A stretch of DNA of 64,000 bases from positions 186,001 through 250,000 of the forward strand of contig NZ_KL647031.1 of assembly GCF_000725485.1 (NCBI RefSeq). Reading direction: 5' to 3'. Below the pieces are notes generated by a model that was not told the DNA's origin, ran no database searches, and saw nothing but the letters and a program-made list of their open reading frames with translations. Below, in pieces: positions 17,820 to 24,921 of the stretch (its first letter is position 1; every line of letters begins with the position of its first letter). The translations under genes were made by a program, and so were the position numbers. This DNA comes from Nonomuraea candida. Its GTDB lineage: Bacteria > Actinomycetota > Actinomycetes > Streptosporangiales > Streptosporangiaceae.

Positions 17820-18266
17820 ATGGCACCACGGCCTAGAGAAACGCCCGGGCCCCGGCTGTCGCCTGCGGTTCGGGCACACCTGACCGATTCACGTTCCTGC
17901 CTGGCGGATGCGACCGGCGCTCGCACCCCGGCATCCCGATATGTGGCCGCCCACCTGGCGGCTCTACGGGCGGCGGCGGCGCTCCTGGCCGCTCGTCCCC
18001 GTCCCATGGAGGGCCGCAGGCGCCGCCTGCGCAGCGCCTGGGAGCTGCTGCCCGAAGCGGAGCCGCAGCTGGCGGAATGGGCCGCCTATTTCGCCACGAC
18101 CGCCGCCAAGCGGAAGGCCGCGGAAGCGGGCGTGGTGCGCCGGATCAGCGCGGCCGACGCCGACGAGATCCTGGCCGAGGCGGAGACGTTCGTCTCGACC
18201 ATCGAAGACCTCCTGGGCCTTCCCGCCCAGCCACAACTACCGGTGAACGTCCAACTGGCAGGCTGA
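17820..18266 (+). CDS. SAV_6107-type HEPN-domain protein
   Basis: 148-residue all-helical protein resembling the actinobacterial SAV_6107 family of HEPN proteins. HEPN proteins are often ribonucleases or partners of nucleotidyltransferases. The helix ASRYVAAHLAALRAAAALLAA is the HEPN-like core; it contains Arg40-x4-His45, matching the R-x4-6-H RNase motif in form, though motif position in this subfamily would need checking. The C-terminal half has a second helical pair with ADADEILAEAETFVSTIEDLL. ATG 17820 is preceded by AAAGGAGG at ideal spacing; the frame is open upstream but has no coding character. The promoter carries two LexA-type boxes, so expression during DNA damage is predicted. Confidence 0.85.
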   Translation: MAPRPRETPGPRLSPAVRAHLTDSRSCLADATGARTPASRYVAAHLAALRAAAALLAARPRPMEGRRRRLRSAWELLPEAEPQLAEWAAYFATTAAKRKAAEAGVVRRISAADADEILAEAETFVSTIEDLLGLPAQPQLPVNVQLAG

Positions 18267-18390
18267 CACCCCGGCCACCCCTGGCGGCCTGACACCCGGG
18301 CCGTTCACGGCGGGCTGACACCCCCGCCACCTGGTCGGCTGATATCCCGGCCACTCTCGCCGGGATCACACCCCGGCCGCCCTTGGCGGG
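18257..18390. repeat. 25-26-bp degenerate tandem repeat anchored on HEPN stop
   Basis: About five units of the form GGCRGGCTGACACCCCGGCC start at the last codons and stop of the HEPN gene and continue downstream, each retaining a TGA or close variant. Confidence 0.75.
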
Positions 18391-18666
18391 CCCTCCAAGG
18401 GCGCCACCGCCCGCACGGGCGCGGCGCGGCTACACGCTGCCCACACACGCCGCCCCAGCCGGTGATGCCGCGCAAGGGTGCGGCGTGGGTGCATGCTGCC
18501 CCGGCTGGCGCCGCCTCGGCCGACGGCGCTCCACATGGGCACACAGGCGCTGTACGGCACATGGGCGCCGTTCCAGGCGTCCGGGCACTGTCACGGGCAC
18601 CAGGACGGCGGTTCGCGGCGCACAAGCGCTACATGGGCACACGGATGCCGCAGGGCGGCGGCTCAT
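18267..18666. other. Repeat-rich convergent spacer
   Basis: 400 bases between the convergent HEPN and NUDIX genes. The first third is the stop-anchored repeat. The remainder contains scattered copies of ACATGGGCAC (near 18530, 18560 and 18630) and small palindromes. No gene is supported. Confidence 0.6.
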
Positions 18667-19209
18667 CTACGGCGGCGGCTGGGGACCGGCGGCGTGGGGT
18701 CCGGGGTACCGGTAGCGGCGCAGGGCCTCCTGGCCGGCTGGGACGAAAGGCCACCGGTCGATGGCCTTGGCCAGCTCGGTCTCGGTCATCCAGCTCCACC
18801 AGGCGATCTCGGACGGGTCCGGGGACAGTGGCTCGGTGACGACGGCCTCGTGCACGCCGACCCAGATGGGGCTGATCCCCCGCCTGCACATGAACGTGAA
18901 CAGGAAACGCACCGGGGCCCCGACGCCCAGCTCCTCGGCCAGCTCCCGGGCCGCCGCCTCCTCGTACGACTCGCCCACGTCCGTGGCGCCGCCGACCAGC
19001 ACGTCGTAGTGGCCGGGAAAGCGGGAGTGGGCGTCGGAACGGCGCGACACCAGGAACCGGCCCGCCTCGTCACGGCAGATCGTCGTGGCGATGCGATGCA
19101 GCCACCCCCGGCGCACCGCCTCGCCCCGATCGACCACTCCCACCACGCGGTCCAGATCGTCGACCCGCTCGACCAGCTCACCCACACCGGAAACGATGTC
19201 AGCCCGCAC
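18667..19209 (-). CDS. NUDIX hydrolase
   Basis: About 180 residues. The NUDIX box is complete: GGATDVGESYEEAAARELAE followed by ELG (G-x5-E-x7-RE-x2-EE-x-G). The flanking segments (RGWLHRIATTICRDEAGRFLVSRR upstream, FTFMCRR downstream) resemble IPP-isomerase-like or YfcD-like NUDIX proteins; the substrate is unknown. I start it at GTG 19207-19209, preceded by GGATGGGAA. The frame stays open for 99 more codons upstream but that part is repeat-derived and includes a 17-bp hairpin, so I regard it as non-coding. Confidence 0.85.
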   Translation of the reverse strand: MRADIVSGVGELVERVDDLDRVVGVVDRGEAVRRGWLHRIATTICRDEAGRFLVSRRSDAHSRFPGHYDVLVGGATDVGESYEEAAARELAEELGVGAPVRFLFTFMCRRGISPIWVGVHEAVVTEPLSPDPSEIAWWSWMTETELAKAIDRWPFVPAGQEALRRYRYPGPHAAGPQPPP

Positions 19210-19299
19210 CGACAATTCCCATCCGCCGGCATCGCGCCGGAAGTTCCGCCGCCATCGCGCCGGAAGCACATTCGCATTCGCCCGGCATCGTGCCGGCAG

Positions 19300-19339
19300 C
19301 ACCGTGGGCCCGCCGGTCACGTCCGGCGGGCCCACGGTG
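19300..19339. terminator. 17-bp perfect hairpin
   Basis: Stem 19300-19316 with 19323-19339, no mismatch, six-base loop. This is the longest hairpin of the window. It lies just upstream of the NUDIX gene, not after a recognisable gene, so it may end transcription from an unseen small gene or insulate the NUDIX gene. Confidence 0.6.
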
Positions 19340-19663
19340 GAAGTATGCGAACCGGTGTGCGTGTCGCCTCTCGGCGAAAGGCACAACGCGGCTCCAGCCG
19401 AACGGTAGTCCGCGAAGGCGAAAGGTGAGGCCCGGGGACACTGGGCACACCGGTCACGACTGGTGTAACCAACCGGGCGGGCCAGATGTTCCCCGATGAC
19501 CGCCATCGGGACGGGCCCATGGCGAGAATCATCGCCGAAAATGCTCGATCGGCGCGAGATCCAGAGTTGGCACTCCGCGCAGGAGGCGGGCCCCTGAGCG
19601 CGCGGGGTCGGTGAGGTGGTGCCGGAGGTGCTGTGGCTGGTGCCTGTGCGTTGGTCCGCCTGC

Positions 19664-19708
19664 CGGTGGTGGGCGGCCGGTGGTGGGCGGCCGGTGGTGG
19701 GCGATCGG
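19664..19708. repeat. 14-bp tandem repeat, three copies
   Basis: CCGGTGGTGGGCGG units, the last degenerate, about 25 bases upstream of the palindromic operator. Confidence 0.75.
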
Positions 19709-19730
19709 GGGGTGGGCGAGATGGCTGGAC

Positions 19731-19785
19731 TTTGACTTGCCTAATGGGAAAGTCGAGTGTTAGCTTTCCTACTAGGCAAGTCAAA
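19731..19785. promoter_or_regulatory. Long palindromic operator/promoter
   Basis: TTTGACTTGCCTA (19731-19743) is perfectly inverted as TAGGCAAGTCAAA (19773-19785). Allowing two mismatches, the symmetry continues inward through GGAAAG/CTTTCC, so 20 of 22 positions per arm match around an 11-base centre. The outer arms are 42 bp apart, four helical turns. The left arm contains a -35-like TTGACT. The ribosome-binding site GGAGGG follows two bases after the last A/C of the right arm region. It is the probable operator of the winged-helix regulator two genes downstream. Confidence 0.75.
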
Positions 19786-19800
19786 CTTTGGAGGGACCAA

Positions 19801-20253
19801 GTGAGTCGTACCGATGACGCTCAGGCAGGGCTCGCCGAGATCGCCAAGCGCCGCGAGCAGGCCATCGACGGCGCGTTGCGCGGCAGGCATCGCGGCTGTG
19901 ACGCGGCCGGCTCGGTCGCGATGATCGCCGGGTTCGCGGCGCTGGACCTCTCCGCGTCCGCGGGCCTGCGGAACGGCATGCTCGGCGTCGCCCTGCTCGC
20001 CGCCCTGGTCTGCTTCACCAGGGCCGGCCGCCAGGGCCGGGCGGTCATGCACCAGTCCCAGCTCACCGGCCGGTTCTGGGCCGTGCTCGGCGGCTTCGCG
20101 CTGGCCGCCGCCGTGCTCGCCTACGCCGGGATGTGGCTGGCGACCAGGACCGACCTGCCGCTGCGGCACACCGCCATCGGCGTGGTGCTGGTCGTCCTCA
20201 TCGCCGTGAGCGGGCCGCTGTTCCGGAAGCTGACGCGCCGGGCGACGGCGTGA
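19801..20253 (+). CDS. Small membrane protein in autoregulated operon
   Basis: 150 residues, no known family recognised. A hydrophilic N-terminal 35 residues is followed by paired hydrophobic segments (about 38-70) and another pair (about 92-140), with a basic C-terminus RKLTRRATA, giving about four membrane passes. GTG 19801 sits seven bases after GGAGGG. It overlaps the winged-helix regulator gene by GTGA and is preceded by the long palindrome, so membrane protein and regulator form one controlled unit. This layout is common for inducible efflux or stress-sensing pairs, but the role is not readable. Confidence 0.78.
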   Translation: MSRTDDAQAGLAEIAKRREQAIDGALRGRHRGCDAAGSVAMIAGFAALDLSASAGLRNGMLGVALLAALVCFTRAGRQGRAVMHQSQLTGRFWAVLGGFALAAAVLAYAGMWLATRTDLPLRHTAIGVVLVVLIAVSGPLFRKLTRRATA

Positions 20254-20573
20254 GCACTCCGGCCGGCTTCGACGAGCTGATCCATCCGCCGACCCGGCTG
20301 GGGCTGGTGGCGCTCCTCGCGGCGACGGAGTGGGCCGAGTTCGGCTTTCTCAAGGAGAGCCTCGGGCTCTCCGACTCCGCGCTCTCCAAGCAGGTCTCGA
20401 CGCTGGCCGAGGCGGGGTACGCGGAGGTCCGCAAGGAAGGCGCCGGCCGCCGGCGCCGCACCCTGGTCATGCTGACCCCGCAGGGCCGCAGGGCGTTCGA
20501 CGGCCACGTGGAGGCGCTGCGGCAGCTCGTCGCCCGCGCCTCACCGGCCGCCGCCCCGGCCGACCCGCTCTAG
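20250..20573 (+). CDS. Winged-helix transcriptional regulator
   Basis: 107-residue MarR/PadR-like single-domain regulator of the compact winged-helix type. The recognition region FLKESLGLSDSALSKQVSTL is a textbook helix-turn-helix, followed by a basic wing (VRKEGAGRRRRTLVMLTPQG). GTG 20250 overlaps the previous stop (GTGA), implying translational coupling. It most likely binds the 19731-19785 palindrome and represses its own operon. The terminator at 20638 ends the operon. Confidence 0.88.
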   Translation: MSTPAGFDELIHPPTRLGLVALLAATEWAEFGFLKESLGLSDSALSKQVSTLAEAGYAEVRKEGAGRRRRTLVMLTPQGRRAFDGHVEALRQLVARASPAAAPADPL

Positions 20574-20637
20574 CGACCCCGGCACGAGCCCGGAAGCGGG
20601 CGGCGGCGCGGGCGCAGGGCGAGGGGCATGTGAAATG

Positions 20638-20672
20638 CCGATGGGCCCGCCGGTATGCGGCGGGCCCATCGG
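20638..20672 (+). terminator. Terminator of winged-helix operon
   Basis: Perfect 15-bp stem (20638-20652 with 20658-20672) with a five-base GTATG loop, 65 bases after the stop. Confidence 0.78.
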
Positions 20673-20795
20673 GACGAGCGGGTGACCTCATAGTGACGGT
20701 CTCAAACCGGCGACCTCAGGCAGGCGGTACGGCGGAACGGCGGCGACCACGGGGGCCGTGAGCCGTGTGCCGCGCGCCGGCCCGAGGTCCATGTG

Positions 20796-20841
20796 ACCTC
20801 AGGACGGCCGGAACGGCCTCAGGACGGCCTCAGAACGACTC
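20796..20841. repeat. 12-bp repeat at the bldD stop
   Basis: CTCAGGACGGCC-type units occur about three times next to one another. The last coincides with the bldD stop codon (TCA on the plus strand at 20830). Confidence 0.65.
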
Positions 20842-21324
20842 GACGGCCCTGCGGGCCTCGGCGTCGAGGACGCCCCAGCTGATGAGCTCCTCGGTCAGCT
20901 CGCTGGGCGACTTGTCGTAGATCACCGCCAGGGAGCGCAGGTCCTCCTGGCGGATCGACAGGACCTTGCCGTTGTAGTCGCCACGCTGGCTCTGGATCGT
21001 GGCGGCGTACCTGGCGAGGGCGCCGGCCTTCTCCTTGGGCAGCGTCGCGAGGCGCTCGAGGTCGATCACAAGCTTGGGCGTCGGCCCGAGCGGGCTGGGG
21101 GCGGCGCCGCCCGGCAGCAGCTCGGAGACGGGCACCCCGTAGAAGTCGGCAAGCTCGGCAAGCTTCTGCACGGTCACCGCTCGGTCGCCGCGCTCATAGG
21201 AGCCCACGACCACGGCTTTCCACCTGCCACGCGACTTCTCTTCGACTCCATGCAGGGACAGGCCCTGCTGGGTGCGGATGGCGCGGAGTCGTGCACCCAG
21301 CGACTTTGCGTACTCAGACGGCAT
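20830..21324 (-). CDS. bldD: Developmental master regulator BldD
   Basis: 164 residues, near-identical in layout to Streptomyces BldD, which represses sporulation genes when dimerised by tetrameric c-di-GMP. The N-terminal HTH domain (SEYAKSLGARLRAIRTQQGL, then SYERGDRAVTVQKLAELADF) binds DNA. The c-di-GMP signature RGD-x8-RQED is intact at R114-D116 and R125-D128, the same numbering as in Streptomyces. I start at ATG 21322-21324; the frame is open another 38 codons upstream but that covers the leader. The promoter at 21487-21515 carries a BldD-box-like site, so autorepression is likely. bldD next to pyrR is also the Streptomyces gene order. Confidence 0.96.
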   Translation of the reverse strand: MPSEYAKSLGARLRAIRTQQGLSLHGVEEKSRGRWKAVVVGSYERGDRAVTVQKLAELADFYGVPVSELLPGGAAPSPLGPTPKLVIDLERLATLPKEKAGALARYAATIQSQRGDYNGKVLSIRQEDLRSLAVIYDKSPSELTEELISWGVLDAEARRAVESF

Positions 21325-21473
21325 CGTGTGGCCCCCCGGCTCTCGTAATGTATCGCTCTCAGTAGATTGTGCTCCCTTGCGGCGTATGCCCGGGCCACCG
21401 GGGGGTCTGGTGCCAGGCTCGGCACCATCGGTAGCCATGGCCCTGGGTTTACCCCAGAACGCCGCGCGGTGTG

Positions 21474-21488
21474 GTTACGCACAGTGAC
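21474..21488 (-). promoter_or_regulatory. BldD box in bldD promoter
   Basis: Minus strand GTCACTGTGCGTAAC matches the BldD consensus NTNACNC(A/T)GNGTNAN with a single mismatch. It begins inside the -10 hexamer and covers the expected transcription start, an ideal autorepression position. Confidence 0.7.
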
Positions 21489-21515
21489 GGTAAAGGGGTG
21501 GAAGCCTAAGGTCAA
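21487..21515 (-). promoter_or_regulatory. bldD promoter
   Basis: Minus strand -35 TTGACC (21510-21515), 17-base spacer, -10 TACCGT (21487-21492). The leader to the ATG would be about 155 bases. Confidence 0.7.
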
Positions 21516-21626
21516 GCTGATTGGAAAAAAGATGCCGAATCCGGTCCGGTAGGGAACGCCACAAACGCCCCTCATGTCCCGCTGATAACACTACTTCGTC
21601 AGAGTTTGACGAGGGATTTTCGCCGT

Positions 21627-22487
21627 TCAGGGCTGACGCGTCAGAATCATGACCGGGCAGGTCGCGGCCTTGACGATCTTGATCGAGGTGTCCCCGAGGA
21701 AGACCCGCCTGAGTGGCCCGGTGTCGCTGGAAGCGCATATGATCATCTCGCCGGGCAGCCACGAGGTCGTGGCGAGCGCCTGGGCCACGTTGCGGCCCTC
21801 CAGCACCTCGACCTCCACGTGCCGCCGCCGTCCCCGCGCCATCGCGCGCAGGTCGGCCGCGGCCTGGTCGCGCAGGCGTACGAGCATCTCTTCCTCGATC
21901 CTCGCCCGCCTGCCGCTGCTGATCACCAGCGTGACCAGGCGCAGCGGCACGTCGAGGAGCGCGGCCGTGCTGGTCGCGTCCTTGACCGCCGCGTCGCAGC
22001 CGGGGCCGCGGCGGTAGGCGACGGTGAGCCGGTCGAAGGCCGCCGGCGGCGCGTCGCCGTAGCCGTGCGGCGCGAGCAGGACGGGGACGGAGGAGGAGTG
22101 CAGAAGCTGGTCGGCGGTGCTGCCCACCGCGATGCGCCCCCTGCCGCCGCCCGGGGCGGGGCCGATCACCACCACGTCGGCGCCCCGCTTGCGCGCCAGC
22201 TCCACCAGCCCGCGCCCGCTGCCCCTGTGGGTGTGCGTGATGTACTCGGCCCGGTCGCCGGCCAGCTCGCGGGCCTGGGCGAGGGTGGCGGCGGCCTGCT
22301 CGGCGAGATAGGCGCGCCAGGCGCTCTCCTCGGCCCTGGCGGGCCCGGGCGTGGCGCGGGCGGGCGGCTGCACGGTCGCCACCGTCAGGCGCGCCTTCGC
22401 CCGCTCCCGCAGCAGCACGGCCAGAGCCAGCCCGTCCCGGCCCCCGGCCCCCGGCACATACCCGGCCAGCACGTCGTCGAGCTTCAT
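21627..22487 (-). CDS. Tandem universal stress protein
   Basis: 286 residues composed of two UspA domains (about 1-140 and 147-286). The first has an ATP-site-like G-(x2)-G-(x9)-G-S stretch around IGPAPGGGRGRIAVGS. The second ends in CPVMILT, but its nucleotide loop (FLGDTSIKIV) lacks the classical glycines. Tandem Usps in actinobacteria accumulate in hypoxia and stationary phase. The ATG follows the permease stop directly (TGA-ATG), so it is the distal gene of the arc operon. That position suggests a link between arginine fermentation and stress survival, which is inference. Confidence 0.85.
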   Translation of the reverse strand: MKLDDVLAGYVPGAGGRDGLALAVLLRERAKARLTVATVQPPARATPGPARAEESAWRAYLAEQAAATLAQARELAGDRAEYITHTHRGSGRGLVELARKRGADVVVIGPAPGGGRGRIAVGSTADQLLHSSSVPVLLAPHGYGDAPPAAFDRLTVAYRRGPGCDAAVKDATSTAALLDVPLRLVTLVISSGRRARIEEEMLVRLRDQAAADLRAMARGRRRHVEVEVLEGRNVAQALATTSWLPGEMIICASSDTGPLRRVFLGDTSIKIVKAATCPVMILTRQP

Positions 22488-23909
22488 TCAGCGCACCTCG
22501 GAGTTCAGCCGCGAATGGCCATAGCCGTACAGGAAGTAGCAGATCAGGCCGGCCAGCATCCACAGCCCGAACGCCAGCCAGGTGACCCCGGCCAGCCCCG
22601 CCATGACCACGACGCACATGACCGCGCCGAGCGCCGGCGTGACCGGGAAGAGCGGCGTGCGGAACCCGCGCGGCAGCTCGGGGCTGCGGTAGCGCAGCAC
22701 GAGCACGCCGACGTTGACGATGGCGAAGGCGAACAGCGTGCCGATGCTGGTGGCCTCGGCGAGCTGCCCGAGCGGCACCAGCCCGGCCAGCACGGAGATG
22801 AACGCGGCCACGATCAGGGTGTTGGCCACGGGCACCTGGCGGCGCGGATGGACCCGCTGGAAGACGCGCGGGATGAGCCCGTCGCGTGACATCGCGAACA
22901 GGATGCGGGTCTGGCCGTAGATGACGGTCAGCACGACGCTGGCGATGGCGATCACGGCCCCGAACGAGACGATCAGGCCCGGCCAGGTGGCGCCCACGGC
23001 CAGGTCGGCGAGATATGACAGGCTCGCCTCGGTGCTGCCGGGGTCGAACTCGGTCCACGGCATCGCCCCGACCGCCGCGAGGGCCACGAGCACGTAGACG
23101 GCCGTCACGATGGCCAGGGACAGGATGATCGCCAGCGGCAGGTCGCGCCTGGGGTTCCTGGCCTCCTCGCCGGCCGTGGAGGCGGCGTCGAAGCCGATGT
23201 AGGAGAAGAACACCTGCGAGGCCGCGGCCGTGATGCCGGCCACCCCCATGGGGGCGAAGGGCGCGAGGTTCCCCGACCGGAACGCGGTGAACGTCACGAC
23301 GCAGAAGAACACCAGCACCGCGATCTTGATGAGCACGAAGAACGCGTTCGCCCTGGCGCTCTCGGAGGCGCCGTACAGCAGCAGCCAGGTGGCCAGCAGC
23401 ACGATGACGATCGCGGTGACGTTGACCACGCCGCCGCCCTGGCCGGGGGAGCGGGTGATCGCCTCGGGCAGCGCCACGCCGAACAGGGAGCGCAGGAACG
23501 CGTTGAGGTATTCGCCCCAGCCCACGGCCACCGCCGCCACGGAGACGGCGTACTCCAGCATCAGGCACCAGCCGCAGACCCAGGCGACCAGCTCGCCCAG
23601 CGTCGCGTACGCGTAGGAGTAGGACGAGCCGGACACCGGGATCGTCCCGGCCAGCTCGGCGTACGACAGCGCCGAGAACAACGCCGTGACCGCCGCCAGC
23701 GCGAACGCCAGCACCACCGCCGGCCCCGCCTTGGGCACCGCCTGCCCGAGGATGACGAAGATCCCGGTGCCCAGCGTCGCGCCCACGCTGAAGAGCGTGA
23801 GCTGCCACAACGACATCGTGCGCCGCAGCTCGCCGCCCTCGCCCCGGCCGCCCTCGGCCACGAGGCGCTCGGTGGGCTTGGTGCGCAGGAGCCGCCGGGC
23901 CAGTGTCAT
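22488..23909 (-). CDS. APC-family amino-acid permease
   Basis: 473 residues, about 12-14 transmembrane segments, of the cationic amino-acid transporter-like APC family. Helix 1 has the unwound GATLGTGIFV motif, and segment 3 has the LSYAELAGTIPVSGSSYSYAY signature region (conserved part of TM2-TM3). Its place between the carbamate kinase and Usp genes makes arginine or an arginine/ornithine exchange the probable substrate. The start (ATG 23909) lies ten bases after the carbamate kinase stop. Confidence 0.9.
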   Translation of the reverse strand: MTLARRLLRTKPTERLVAEGGRGEGGELRRTMSLWQLTLFSVGATLGTGIFVILGQAVPKAGPAVVLAFALAAVTALFSALSYAELAGTIPVSGSSYSYAYATLGELVAWVCGWCLMLEYAVSVAAVAVGWGEYLNAFLRSLFGVALPEAITRSPGQGGGVVNVTAIVIVLLATWLLLYGASESARANAFFVLIKIAVLVFFCVVTFTAFRSGNLAPFAPMGVAGITAAASQVFFSYIGFDAASTAGEEARNPRRDLPLAIILSLAIVTAVYVLVALAAVGAMPWTEFDPGSTEASLSYLADLAVGATWPGLIVSFGAVIAIASVVLTVIYGQTRILFAMSRDGLIPRVFQRVHPRRQVPVANTLIVAAFISVLAGLVPLGQLAEATSIGTLFAFAIVNVGVLVLRYRSPELPRGFRTPLFPVTPALGAVMCVVVMAGLAGVTWLAFGLWMLAGLICYFLYGYGHSRLNSEVR

Positions 23910-23919
23910 CGGACGCCCC

Positions 23920-24855
23920 CTACAACGTGCTCGTCAGCGGCCACCGGCCGCCGGGCGTGACGATCGTTCCCGAGGTGCCGGCGAGTATGCGCCCGGCCTC
24001 CTCCAGCCTGCCGATGGCCGCCATGTCGCCGGTCGTCTCCACGAACCGGCAGACCGCCTCGACCTTCGGCCCCATCGACCCGGCGGGGAAGTCGAGGGCG
24101 CGCAGCTCGTGCGGCGTGGTGTGGCCGATGCCGCTCTGCCGGGGAGTGCCGAAGTCGCGCATGACGTGCGGCACGTCGGTCAGGCTCAGGAACGCGTCGC
24201 ACTCCAGCGCCTCGGCCAGCATCGCCGTGGTGAGGTCCTTGTCCACCACGGCCTCCACGCCGGCGAGCCGGCCGCGCTCGTCGCGGATGACGGGGACGCC
24301 GCCGCCGCCCGCGCACACCACGATCACGCCCTCGCCCATCATGCGCCGGATCAGCCGCGTCTCGACCACCCGCTGCGGCGCGGGGGAGGGCACCACGCGG
24401 CGCCAGTGGGGACCGTCGGGCCGCACCTGCCAGCCGCGCTCGGCGGCCAGCTTCTCGGCCTCCTCGCGCCCGTAGACCTGCCCGACGAACTTCGCCGGCC
24501 GCTCGAAGGCCGGATCGACCGCCGTCACCAGCGTCTGGGTGACCACGGCCAGGACCTGCCGGCCCGGCAGCGCGTTCTGCAGGGCCTGCTGGAGCCAGTA
24601 GCCGATCAGGCCCTGCGTCTGCGCGCCGAGCGCGTCGAACGGGTACGGCCTGGTCAGGCCGGGGTCGGCGGCGCTCTCGGCGGCCAGCAGGCCGACCTGC
24701 GGGCCGTTGCCGTGGGTGATGACCAGCTCGTGCTCGGCCGCGAGCGCGGCCAGCGTCACCGCGGCCGTGCGCACGTTGGCGAGCTGCACGTCGGCGTCCG
24801 GCCGCTGCCCGCGCCGCAGCACCGCGTTGCCGCCCAGCGCCACGATGACCCGCAT
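23920..24855 (-). CDS. arcC: Carbamate kinase
   Basis: 311 residues. Carbamate kinase makes ATP from carbamoyl phosphate and ADP in arginine fermentation. N-terminus MRVIVALGGNAVLRRGQ, THGNGPQVGLLA, and CAGGGGVPVIRDERG are family signatures, as is the ending that contains GTSGTIVTPG. I start at ATG 24853-24855; an upstream in-frame extension of 19 codons has no conservation value. Second gene of the arc operon after arcA. Confidence 0.94.
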   Translation of the reverse strand: MRVIVALGGNAVLRRGQRPDADVQLANVRTAAVTLAALAAEHELVITHGNGPQVGLLAAESAADPGLTRPYPFDALGAQTQGLIGYWLQQALQNALPGRQVLAVVTQTLVTAVDPAFERPAKFVGQVYGREEAEKLAAERGWQVRPDGPHWRRVVPSPAPQRVVETRLIRRMMGEGVIVVCAGGGGVPVIRDERGRLAGVEAVVDKDLTTAMLAEALECDAFLSLTDVPHVMRDFGTPRQSGIGHTTPHELRALDFPAGSMGPKVEAVCRFVETTGDMAAIGRLEEAGRILAGTSGTIVTPGGRWPLTSTL

Positions 24856-24921
24856 CCTGATCCCCCGCCTCTCCGTTCTCGTACGCCGGCACCCACCACC
24901 GTGAGCGCCCATGACAGGCTC

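Larger units (their letters stand above)
19210..19730. other. Spacer between NUDIX gene and membrane-protein operon
   Basis: About 520 bases. It contains three or four imperfect CCGGCATCGCGCCGGAAG-like units (19213-19300), a 17-bp perfect hairpin (separate entry), and a 14-bp GC repeat at 19664-19708. The middle (19340-19600) is ordinary GC composition with short hairpins, but I find no open frame with coding bias and no tRNA. Confidence 0.6.

Noticed and set aside
16597..17836. Three overlapping long open frames (two minus, one plus) in the spacer after ferredoxin
   Set aside because: They encode Arg/Pro/Gly/Ala low-complexity sequence that follows the 28-bp DNA repeat, overlap one another and the promoter, and have no ribosome-binding site or family match.
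17840..17956. Arg40-x4-His45 as proof of HEPN RNase activity
   Set aside because: The motif fits in form, but it lies in the first core helix, whereas catalytic R-x4-6-H motifs usually lie nearer the end of the domain. Kept only as a note.
19210..19506. 99-residue N-terminal extension of the NUDIX protein
   Set aside because: It would be encoded by repeat units and a 17-bp hairpin, and the NUDIX fold is complete without it.
19340..19600. tRNA or other RNA gene in the NUDIX spacer
   Set aside because: No T-loop GTTC consensus with matching acceptor stem could be assembled; only short unrelated hairpins.
21325..21438. 38-residue N-terminal extension of BldD
   Set aside because: BldD homologues start at the ATG at 21322-21324. 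The extension lies in the mRNA leader and has no conserved sequence.
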